Source: Flavobacteriales bacterium (GTDB lineage: Bacteria; Bacteroidota; Bacteroidia; Flavobacteriales_D; Crocinitomicaceae). Taken from it: a DNA stretch of 13,860 nt. Positions 7,526-13,860 of the stretch are shown here, in pieces (position 1 is the stretch's first letter; each line of letters opens with the position of its first letter). Both the position numbers and the translations under genes were made by a program. The stretch lies in contig CANHQC010000016.1 of NCBI GenBank assembly GCA_947462695.1, positions 1-13,860 on the forward strand, read 5' to 3'. Under the pieces are notes generated by a model, which did no database searches, had not been told where the DNA came from, and worked only from the letters and a program-made list of their open reading frames with translations.

Positions 7526-9118
7526 ATGAGTAACGCGGATGCAATAGCAAAAAGGAGAACATTCGGAATTATCGCCCATCCTGATGCCGGTAAAACTACA
7601 CTCACCGAAAAACTGTTACTTTTTGGAGGGGCTATTCAAACAGCAGGAGCGGTCAAAAACAATAAAATTAAGAAGACTGCAACATCCGATTTCATGGAAA
7701 TTGAAAAACAACGGGGGATTTCAGTTGCCACCTCCGTAATGGCTTTCGAATACCGCGACAAACAGGTCAATATTCTAGACACGCCAGGACATAAAGATTT
7801 TGCGGAGGATACTTACCGCACACTTACAGCAGTAGATAGTGTTATCTTGGTCATTGACTGCGCGAACGGTGTTGAAACACAAACAGAAAAACTGATGGAA
7901 GTTTGTCGCATGCGAAACACTCCAGTGATCATCTTTGTGAATAAAATGGATCGAGAAGGTAAAGATGCATTCTCACTACTTGATGAACTCGAAGAAAAAC
8001 TGTCCCTTAAAGTCCGCCCATTAACTTGGCCAATAGGAATGGGTGATCGATTCAAAGGAGTGTACAATATTTACGGCAAAAGTCTCAATCTTTTCCAAGC
8101 GAGTAAAACAAAGAGAGCTGAGGATGTGGTCTCTATTGATTCACTAAATGATCCGCTTCTCGATGAATTAGTTACTCCACAATTTGGGAATGAACTTAGG
8201 GAGGAACTAGATATTATTGATGGCGTATACGATCCCTTTGATCGCAATAGATACCTAAATGGTGAAGTTGCGCCTGTTTTTTTTGGCTCTGCAGTTAACA
8301 ATTTTGGTGTACAGGAACTTCTAGATACGTTTATTGATATTTCACCCTCGCCAATTGGTAGGGAATCAGATTCGCGCTTTGTGGAACCTGATGATAAGAA
8401 ATTTTCTGGATTTGTCTTTAAAATTCACGCCAACCTTGATCCAAAGCACAGAGACAGAATTGCCTTCTTACGCATCGTTTCCGGTAAGTTCGAACGGAAT
8501 AAATTCTACCACCATGTTCGCCTAGATAAAAACTTCAAATTTCCCAATCCTACTTCGTTCATGGCACAAGAAAAAAGTGTAATCGATGAGGCATTTCCGG
8601 GAGATGTTGTGGGATTATACGATACGGGTAACTTTAAAATTGGAGATACGTTAACTGAAGGTGAAGACATGATGTTCAAGGGAATTCCATCGTTCTCTCC
8701 AGAAATTTTCATGGAGCTTGAGAACCTCGATCCTATGAAATCCAAGCAGTTAGACAAAGGTATTCATCAATTGACAGACGAAGGTGTTGCTCAAATGTTC
8801 GTCATGCAACCAGGTAATCGAAAAATTGTTGGAACTGTCGGCATGCTTCAGTTTGAAGTCATTCAACACCGCCTCATCAATGAATACGGCGCGAATTGTC
8901 GATTTACACCTAAAAACTATTACAAGGCATGCTGGCTGACTTCTGATAGCACTCAACAGCTAACTGATTTTACACGAGCCAAGGCGAATTATTTAGCCAA
9001 AGATAAAGATGGGAATTTGGTATTCTTAGCAGAAACTCAGTTTTTACTCACGATGGCTGAACAAGATTACCCGGAAATTGAATTTCACTTTACTTCTGAG
9101 TTCAAATTAAAGAAATAA
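7526..9118 (+). CDS. prfC: Peptide chain release factor 3 (RF3)
   Basis: A 530-residue translational GTPase (E. coli RF3 has 529) that removes RF1/RF2 from the ribosome after peptide release. G motifs: P-loop AHPDAGKT (17-24), RGIS (63-66, switch I), DTPGH (85-89), NKMD (139-142), and a GSAVNNFGV stretch for G5. Class-specific RF3 sequences such as [37 protein letters not shown] and VGMLQFEV are all present, so the assignment is firm. The ATG at 7526 gives the family-typical beginning ([13 protein letters not shown]). The in-frame ATG at 7490 would add 12 residues encoded inside the loop, 3' arm and T tract of the tRNA terminator and is rejected. No convincing TAnnTTTG box lies between terminator and ATG, so expression may partly depend on readthrough from the tRNA-His promoter (inference). 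It converges on the gene ending at 9131. Confidence 0.97.
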   Translation: MSNADAIAKRRTFGIIAHPDAGKTTLTEKLLLFGGAIQTAGAVKNNKIKKTATSDFMEIEKQRGISVATSVMAFEYRDKQVNILDTPGHKDFAEDTYRTLTAVDSVILVIDCANGVETQTEKLMEVCRMRNTPVIIFVNKMDREGKDAFSLLDELEEKLSLKVRPLTWPIGMGDRFKGVYNIYGKSLNLFQASKTKRAEDVVSIDSLNDPLLDELVTPQFGNELREELDIIDGVYDPFDRNRYLNGEVAPVFFGSAVNNFGVQELLDTFIDISPSPIGRESDSRFVEPDDKKFSGFVFKIHANLDPKHRDRIAFLRIVSGKFERNKFYHHVRLDKNFKFPNPTSFMAQEKSVIDEAFPGDVVGLYDTGNFKIGDTLTEGEDMMFKGIPSFSPEIFMELENLDPMKSKQLDKGIHQLTDEGVAQMFVMQPGNRKIVGTVGMLQFEVIQHRLINEYGANCRFTPKNYYKACWLTSDSTQQLTDFTRAKANYLAKDKDGNLVFLAETQFLLTMAEQDYPEIEFHFTSEFKLKK

Positions 9119-9130
9119 AGATTTCAAAAG

Positions 9131-9583
9131 TTATTTTTCGACCAGAATGGGCAAGTCTTCTAGAAGTTCAATTGCACCGGTCGCGTGATTGATTTGAGCC
9201 GTTAGCGATTGGAGTCCATTGGTAATCATAACATATTCCGAAGTAAGAACTGAATTGTATTGAGCCAACTGGAAAAGTGTTTCTTCTGTCAATTGCACAT
9301 CAGTGGCTTTGCATTCAATGAGTATTTTTGTATTTCCTTCTCTATTCGCTACAAGCAGGTCAAAACGACGTGTAAGTCCATTCACAAGAAGCGATTTCTC
9401 AACAGCTATTAATCCTGGCGAAGCTTTTTTATATTCGATTAAGTAGAAAATAACATGCTGACGCACCCATTCTTCCGGCGTTAATTTCACCTGTTTTTTC
9501 CGCACCAGACAAGTGACGTAAATAGTATTCGATCGCCTCACCAAATTCAACGGTGCTTTTGGAAAGTTTAATGGTACAATCAT
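9131..9583 (-). CDS. Small stand-alone HsdR N-terminal-like (HSDR_N_2) PD-(D/E)XK nuclease-like protein
   Basis: A 150-residue protein resembling the nuclease domain at the N-terminus of type I restriction HsdR subunits, but without helicase, specificity or methylase partners nearby. The PD-(D/E)XK core is visible: RRFDLLVAN with D75, then ILIECKAT with E90 and K92, followed by a Gln-rich helix (LFQLAQYN). LTPEEWVRQ (34-42) is a typical entry to this family. The catalytic residues are intact, so nuclease activity is possible, but stand-alone members common in Bacteroidota have no function known to me. Its ATG overlaps the stop of the symporter gene as ATGA (4 nt), so it is translationally coupled as the last gene of the tsaE unit. 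That position argues for a cellular rather than a restriction role (inference). No terminator is visible in the 12-base gap to prfC. Confidence 0.82.
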   Translation of the reverse strand: MIVPLNFPKAPLNLVRRSNTIYVTCLVRKKQVKLTPEEWVRQHVIFYLIEYKKASPGLIAVEKSLLVNGLTRRFDLLVANREGNTKILIECKATDVQLTEETLFQLAQYNSVLTSEYVMITNGLQSLTAQINHATGAIELLEDLPILVEK

Positions 9584-10944
9584 CGGATATTTTTATTTCG
9601 CATCAATACGGATCCACCAAGAATCCCAAATAAGGAGAAAAGTAATCCACCAAAAATAGCTGGAATGACTGGTATAAAGAATAAGAAAATGAGCCACCCG
9701 AATAAACCTAAAACCATTCCTAAATAAGCGCCTGAAGCATTCATGAAATTCCCCATCATCATAAAACAAAAAGGTAAGAACAACGATACCAAACCAAAGG
9801 AAGACGAAAGACTTACGAGTTCAACTATTTTCTGATTTAACAAGGCAAAAACAAGGGCAAAAAGTGTCATTAGTACAATTGACCAACGCAACGATTTTAG
9901 TAGGTCAATAGTTGGGTATTTTGGTTTAATTATGTTTTCTGCAAAAACCGTTGCAGGTGCCAACAAAGCTCCTGATGCCGTACTCAAAATTGCAGAGAGT
10001 AGAGCGCCAAAGAATACGATTTGCAAACCAGTTCCAGCTTTTTGTTCAATAAGCGCCAAAACATATGCGGATGAAGAAGCGTGTTGTATATCTGGATAAA
10101 CATATTTACCCACAAAAGCAATGAGAATGGGCAATAATCCGATGGTGAGGTACATCAAGCCTGCAACTATTGAAGACGAAACAGCGACGCGCGAATTTTT
10201 AGTAGCTACAACCCTTTGAAAAACGTCTTGTGAAACTATGGAACCAAGTCCTACATTAATCCATGCAGCGAGCCATTCAAGCGTTGACAACTTCTCTTCA
10301 TTGTAAAAATCAAAAAAATCTGGTGACGCTGAATCGATTGCCAAAAAAATGGAGTCCGTTGAGAATAAAGAGAATAAAAGAAAGATGAGTCCAACAACAA
10401 TTACAACCATCTGAATGGAATCCGTCCAACTCACCGCCCACATTCCTCCCATTATGGTGTAGGCTGAAACGAGTATTCCAGAAATGATGATCGCAATGAT
10501 CAACGGGATGTGAAAAAGGTGATTAAATAATAAGCCCATTGCCAATAACTGCGCAGATACCCATGTAAAAAAACTAGGAATCATAATAATGGCACTGACA
10601 AATTCCGCACGTTGACCATAACGTTCACGAAACATGTCTGAAAAGGTTAGCTGACCTGATTTACGAATGTACTTCGCAAAAAACAACCCGACTAAAAAAA
10701 GACAAAGTGCTGCACCAATTGGCTCCTCGATAATTCCAACCAATCCATGTGCTAGAAACTCGTTAGGCGATCCCAAAATTGACTCTACGCCAAACCATGT
10801 AGCAAAAAAGGCAGCAGTAGACATGAAGAAAGGAAGATTCCCGCCAGCAACTGCAAAATCTTCGCCTGTTTTTACGCGCCTTGAAGCTAGAAACCCGATA
10901 AAAACTGTTAATGCCAAATAAAGTAAAACGGCAACTTGGACCAT
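9580..10944 (-). CDS. Sodium:solute symporter family (SSS) transporter
   Basis: A 454-residue, very hydrophobic inner-membrane protein with about 12-13 membrane segments and no large soluble domain. The SSS signature is clear: YTIMGGMWAVSWTDSIQ (162-178), SRRVKTGEDFAVAGGNLP (21-38) after the first membrane helix, and GALLSAILSTASGALLAPA (313-331), which corresponds to the Na+-site helix (TM8 of the LeuT fold). It should couple Na+ entry to uptake of an organic solute; the solute cannot be predicted, although an amino or organic acid would fit the adjacent alanine dehydrogenase-like gene (inference). The ATG lies 1 base after the stop of that gene and its TGA overlaps the next ATG, so it sits firmly inside the operon. 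Length is slightly below the 480-550 residues of many relatives, without sign of truncation. Confidence 0.9.
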   Translation of the reverse strand: MVQVAVLLYLALTVFIGFLASRRVKTGEDFAVAGGNLPFFMSTAAFFATWFGVESILGSPNEFLAHGLVGIIEEPIGAALCLFLVGLFFAKYIRKSGQLTFSDMFRERYGQRAEFVSAIIMIPSFFTWVSAQLLAMGLLFNHLFHIPLIIAIIISGILVSAYTIMGGMWAVSWTDSIQMVVIVVGLIFLLFSLFSTDSIFLAIDSASPDFFDFYNEEKLSTLEWLAAWINVGLGSIVSQDVFQRVVATKNSRVAVSSSIVAGLMYLTIGLLPILIAFVGKYVYPDIQHASSSAYVLALIEQKAGTGLQIVFFGALLSAILSTASGALLAPATVFAENIIKPKYPTIDLLKSLRWSIVLMTLFALVFALLNQKIVELVSLSSSFGLVSLFLPFCFMMMGNFMNASGAYLGMVLGLFGWLIFLFFIPVIPAIFGGLLFSLFGILGGSVLMRNKNIR

Positions 10945-10945
10945 A

Positions 10946-12166
10946 TTACATCCCTAATATCAACAATTCGATGTCCTTGTATTTAAGATCGAATACTTTA
11001 CCAAGTACTTCGCTTGTTAATGTGCCATTGTATATATAGACCCCTCCCCTAAAGCCATGGTCATTTTTTATAAGCTCTTTACATCCACCTTGTTCACCCA
11101 TTTCAATGAGAATAGGAGAGAAAATATTAGAAAGCGCAAAGGAGGCCGTCCTTGAGACACGCGATGCAATGTTCGGAACACAATAATGAATGACTTCGTG
11201 TTCTACAAATGTTGGTTCCTTATGATTTGTTACCCTTGAGGTTTCAAAACAACCTCCCTGATCAATACTTACATCAACAATTACAGAACCTGATTTCATT
11301 TGTTGCACCATTTCGGACGTAACGATGCATGGAGTTCTTCCATATGGAGCGCGAATTGCACCAATAACCACATCCGCTCTCATTATGGCTTTTGCTAATA
11401 CTTTTGGATTCATCACAGAAGTATAAATGCGTTGCCCAATGTCATTTTGCAAGCGTCTTAAGCGCGACAAGGAATTATCAAATACTTTCACGTATGCACC
11501 CAACCCGATTGCTGCACGAGTTGCGTATTCACCAACAGTTCCAGCTCCAATAACAACAACTTCAGTTGGCGTTACGCCCGCGATTCCTCCAAGCATAATA
11601 CCCTTTCCATCCGAAAAGGAAGACAGCAACTCACCTGCAACCAACACTGAAGTTGTGCCCGCAATTTCACCCATCGTACGAACCACAGGAAAAACGCCTT
11701 CTTCATCTCGTATATAATCCCACGCAATGGCAGTAATCTTTTTTTCAATCAACTTTTGAAGAATCACTTTTGGTTGAATGGATAACTGAAGAGCCGAAAT
11801 TAAGGTTTGATTGCCCTTCATCATATCGACTTCTGCTTCAGATGGAGGAGCAACTTTAAAAATTATGTCACACGTAAAAACTTCCTCGGTAGAATAACAT
11901 ATTTCAGCACCTGCCTCACTGTATTCACGATCTGAAAAATTTGATCCCTCACCACTGCCAGTTTCAATCTTCACCCGATGACCGTTGGAAACAAGCAGGG
12001 AAACAGCCTCAGGAACGAGCGCTACTCGCCTTTCCTGAAATGAAGTTTCTTTCGGAATTCCAATGTAAAGACTACCCTTTTTACGGGCAATCTCTAACAT
12101 TTCTTCTTTTGGTAAAAGTGCACCTTTCAACATTAACTTTTTAACAATTTCAGGATCAGTTATCAT
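10946..12166 (-). CDS. ald: Alanine dehydrogenase-like NAD(P)-dependent enzyme (AlaDH/PNT family)
   Basis: A 406-residue member of the alanine dehydrogenase / transhydrogenase-alpha family; characterised AlaDH proteins (about 371 residues) convert L-alanine to pyruvate, NADH and ammonia. After an extra N-terminal stretch of about 32 residues come IGIPKETSFQERRVALVPE (35-53, with the substrate-binding Arg region), FKVAPP with K104, the Rossmann motif VIGAGTVG (205-212) and VSIDQGGCFE (299-308) with D302. Oddity: the catalytic-position His (H96 in Mycobacterium tuberculosis Ald, in LHL) is Gln here (Q127, LQL). The reaction may therefore differ from simple alanine deamination, so the name is family-level. 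The gene starts inside the last 11 bases of tsaE and its stop lies 1 base before the symporter ATG. Confidence 0.85.
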   Translation of the reverse strand: MITDPEIVKKLMLKGALLPKEEMLEIARKKGSLYIGIPKETSFQERRVALVPEAVSLLVSNGHRVKIETGSGEGSNFSDREYSEAGAEICYSTEEVFTCDIIFKVAPPSEAEVDMMKGNQTLISALQLSIQPKVILQKLIEKKITAIAWDYIRDEEGVFPVVRTMGEIAGTTSVLVAGELLSSFSDGKGIMLGGIAGVTPTEVVVIGAGTVGEYATRAAIGLGAYVKVFDNSLSRLRRLQNDIGQRIYTSVMNPKVLAKAIMRADVVIGAIRAPYGRTPCIVTSEMVQQMKSGSVIVDVSIDQGGCFETSRVTNHKEPTFVEHEVIHYCVPNIASRVSRTASFALSNIFSPILIEMGEQGGCKELIKNDHGFRGGVYIYNGTLTSEVLGKVFDLKYKDIELLILGM

Positions 12167-12587
12167 ACTTTACTGTAATAGTTCGTGAATTATCCTCGTT
12201 TTTGCGAATATACACCCAAATACATTGTTCAGGTAACATTCCAATTAGTATTTCTGGCCATTCAATGAAACACCTTGCTCCACTGTAAATGTGTTCCTCA
12301 ATACCACTGTCATACACCTCATCTATTGATTTTAACCGGTATAGATCCATATGGTAAATCCGATGAAATAGTGGACTATCGTAAGTATTTACGATAGAAT
12401 ATGTAGGTGAACCTTCAGGATGTGTTATTCCGATGGCTTTTAAAAGAGCAATGATAAATGTCGTTTTCCCAGAGCCCATGGGCGCTTGAAAGGCAAATAA
12501 CTTAGCCGTTGAATGGTCGTCTAAAAACTGCTTTGCTACTCCGGGAATATCATCCAAGTTATTGATTGTGTAGATCTTGTCTTCCAT
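12156..12587 (-). CDS. tsaE: tRNA threonylcarbamoyladenosine biosynthesis ATPase TsaE
   Basis: A 143-residue P-loop protein of normal TsaE length. It is the ATPase partner of TsaB/TsaD, which place N6-threonylcarbamoyl on A37 of ANN-decoding tRNAs in the cytoplasm. Visible: Walker A-like APMGSGKTT (35-43, K41/T42), GSPTYSIVNTY (switch-like region near residue 60), HMDLYRL (near residue 80) and FIEWPE (near residue 108), all diagnostic for the family. The first Gly of the Walker A consensus is Ala here (A35), while G40-K41-T42 are intact. The gene follows porX by 90 bases with its own promoter box, and its last 11 bases overlap the start of the alanine dehydrogenase-like gene. It is therefore the first gene of a four-gene unit. 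Confidence 0.95.
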   Translation of the reverse strand: MEDKIYTINNLDDIPGVAKQFLDDHSTAKLFAFQAPMGSGKTTFIIALLKAIGITHPEGSPTYSIVNTYDSPLFHRIYHMDLYRLKSIDEVYDSGIEEHIYSGARCFIEWPEILIGMLPEQCIWVYIRKNEDNSRTITVKYDN

Positions 12588-12601
12588 TTCTTTCTTCGAA
12601 A

Positions 12602-12609
12602 CAAAAGTA
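12602..12609 (-). promoter_or_regulatory. Bacteroidota -7 box (TACTTTTG) for the tsaE operon
   Basis: Reverse-strand exact TAnnTTTG match ending 14 bases before the tsaE ATG. A TTC (one off TTG) lies 20 bases upstream of it at the -33 position. It sits in the 90-base porX-tsaE gap, so the tsaE unit need not depend on the porX promoter. Confidence 0.6.
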
Positions 12610-12677
12610 AAATACTATTCTACACTATTGAAGAGCCAAACACAGAAGTATCCAATGCACACTGTTAACAACCGAAA

Positions 12678-13860
12678 TCAACCTTTATCTTTTGGAATGA
12701 GCTCCACAAAAGGAATCAATATTTCCTCGAGCGAAATACCTCCATGTTGAAACGTATTACCGTAATAATTGACGAAATGATTGTAATTGTTTGGATAAAC
12801 GAAGAAATCATCTTCTCCAGCAAAAACGAACTCACTGGACATTTTTTGTTTAGGCAAACCGGCTTTAGCAAGGTCATTTACAACAAAAACTTCTTTTGAA
12901 TTATAGGACAACCCACGACCAACCTTGTACCTCAGATTACTATTCGTATTCCGTTCACCAATGATTTTAATTGGATTGGTGACCTTCACAGTTCCGTGGT
13001 CTGTTGTTATGATCAATTGCGCACCGAAGTCGGCAATCTTTTTAACGATATCGTGAAGCGGAGAATGTTCAAACCATGACATTGTTAGTGACCTATAAGC
13101 GGGCTCATCATCTGCTAGTTCCCGAATGACCTCCATTTCAGTTCTCGCATGTGAAAGCATGTCGACAAAATTATAAACGATAAAATTGACATCGTTTTCC
13201 TTCAATTGCGATAGTCCATCAGCCAGTTTCTTTCCCGCATCGTAATTTGTAATCTTGGTATATGACCACTTTACTTGTTTACCTAAGCGCTTTAGATTTG
13301 CCTCTAGAAAATCTTTTTCATGCATATTTTTTCCCCCCTCATCCTCTTCGTTTTTCCACAACTTAGGAAAGCGCTTTTCAATCTCACTTGGCATTAGTCC
13401 GGCAAAAAAAGCATTTCGCGCATAATGCGTTGCTGTTGGCAGGATGGAATAAACGATTTCTTCGCTATTTACATTGAAATAAGTTGAAAAGACAGGTTCC
13501 AATGTCTTCCACTGATCGTAACGCAAATTATCAATAACCAATACGAAAGTTTTCCCTTTGTCCATTGCTGGAGAAATACGCTCCTTCATTAACTGATGAA
13601 GCATGAGTGGCGGATCATTATCACCTGATATCCATTCCGTATAATTTCTGGACACAAATTTTGTAAACAGTTGATTGGCTTCTTTTTTTTGCATCGTAAA
13701 TACCTCGTGCATGCCACTATCCGCATTTTTGTCCAATTCCAATTCCCAATAGACCAACTTTCCATATAACTCCGCCCATTCATTGGCGGAAAGTCGATCG
13801 TTAAGTTGTTGCCCAAGCGATCTGAAATCTTGCAAGTAGTTCGAATTGGTTTTTTCGGCC
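12678..13860 (-). CDS. porX: PorX-type regulator, PglZ phosphodiesterase part (N-terminus outside window)
   Basis: The frame stays open to the right edge, so about 393 C-terminal residues are seen. P. gingivalis PorX is 518 residues, and the missing part would be the response-regulator receiver domain. The visible part begins with a helical linker and continues as a PglZ domain of the alkaline phosphatase superfamily. Key sites: VIDNLR with its metal-ligand Asp (nt 13530-13532), LPTATHYARN with the catalytic Thr region (about nt 13430), NFVDMLSH (about nt 13163), TTDHG (about nt 13001) and FQHGGISLEE (His at nt 12744-12746). In P. gingivalis, PorX with the kinase PorY controls type IX secretion genes, and its PglZ domain is a zinc-dependent phosphodiesterase acting on oligonucleotides. 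The metal-site residues are intact here, so activity is expected. No terminator is evident after its stop. Confidence 0.9.
   Translation of the reverse strand, partial: AEKTNSNYLQDFRSLGQQLNDRLSANEWAELYGKLVYWELELDKNADSGMHEVFTMQKKEANQLFTKFVSRNYTEWISGDNDPPLMLHQLMKERISPAMDKGKTFVLVIDNLRYDQWKTLEPVFSTYFNVNSEEIVYSILPTATHYARNAFFAGLMPSEIEKRFPKLWKNEEDEGGKNMHEKDFLEANLKRLGKQVKWSYTKITNYDAGKKLADGLSQLKENDVNFIVYNFVDMLSHARTEMEVIRELADDEPAYRSLTMSWFEHSPLHDIVKKIADFGAQLIITTDHGTVKVTNPIKIIGERNTNSNLRYKVGRGLSYNSKEVFVVNDLAKAGLPKQKMSSEFVFAGEDDFFVYPNNYNHFVNYYGNTFQHGGISLEEILIPFVELIPKDKG

Noticed and set aside
9113..9136. Inverted repeat AAATAA/TTATTT between the convergent prfC and nuclease gene ends, a possible two-way terminator
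   Set aside because: It is only six A/T pairs around a 12-base loop and arises mainly because both genes end in Lys codons and TAA.
9131..9583. Part of a restriction-modification or other phage-defence system
   Set aside because: No methylase, specificity subunit, helicase or other defence gene is in the window, and its operon is metabolic/housekeeping.
12663..12670. Palindrome TGTTAACA downstream of porX
   Set aside because: A single 8-base palindrome with no T tract and no second copy; too short to call an operator or terminator.
12678..13860. PglZ domain as a sign of a BREX phage-defence locus
   Set aside because: Sequence pattern and length fit PorX (linker plus PglZ phosphodiesterase), and no brx genes are nearby.

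Overview
The window looks like an ordinary chromosomal segment from a member of the Bacteroidota, most likely Flavobacteriales. Several things point there: low GC, lack of Shine-Dalgarno sites, TAnnTTTG-type -7 promoter boxes before several genes, a PorX-type regulator of type IX secretion, a TPR/PD40/OmpA-like envelope protein, a stand-alone HSDR_N_2-type nuclease and a tRNA-His without an encoded CCA end. The finer taxonomic placement is inference. All coding is dense, with no gene-free stretch above about 120 bases. I see no insertion sequence, prophage, CRISPR array or plasmid function.

Left part, plus strand (1-3426): the 3' part of a PorE-like cell-envelope protein ends at a clear intrinsic terminator. 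A two-gene unit follows: a DEDDh 3'-5' exonuclease with an ExoX-like C-terminal domain, and a FAHD1-type fumarylacetoacetate hydrolase family enzyme two bases behind it. Middle-left, minus strand (3431-6722): a Gfo/Idh/MocA oxidoreductase, an uncharacterised lipoprotein and an initiating polyprenyl-phosphate sugar-1-phosphate transferase. They probably form a surface-glycan unit, and the last two genes overlap as TAATG. A DinB-family protein (6802-7308) lies upstream on the same strand.

Centre, plus strand: tRNA-His(GTG) with a textbook Bacteroidota promoter and its own terminator, followed by release factor 3 (prfC). The terminator swallows an apparent upstream ATG of prfC, so the true start is at 7526.

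Right part, minus strand (9131-13860), transcribed right to left: porX (N-terminus outside the window), then a promoter and a tightly packed four-gene unit. Its genes are tsaE (t6A tRNA modification), an alanine dehydrogenase-like enzyme, a sodium:solute symporter and a small PD-(D/E)XK nuclease-like protein; their junctions are an 11-nt overlap, a 1-nt gap and a 4-nt ATGA overlap.

I do not see a convincing undescribed system. The observations most worth checking are the very short promoter-to-ATG distances at four protein genes, two adjacent U-U mismatches in the tRNA-His acceptor stem, loss of the catalytic-position His in the alanine dehydrogenase homologue, and two conserved operons that join genes with no obvious common role.
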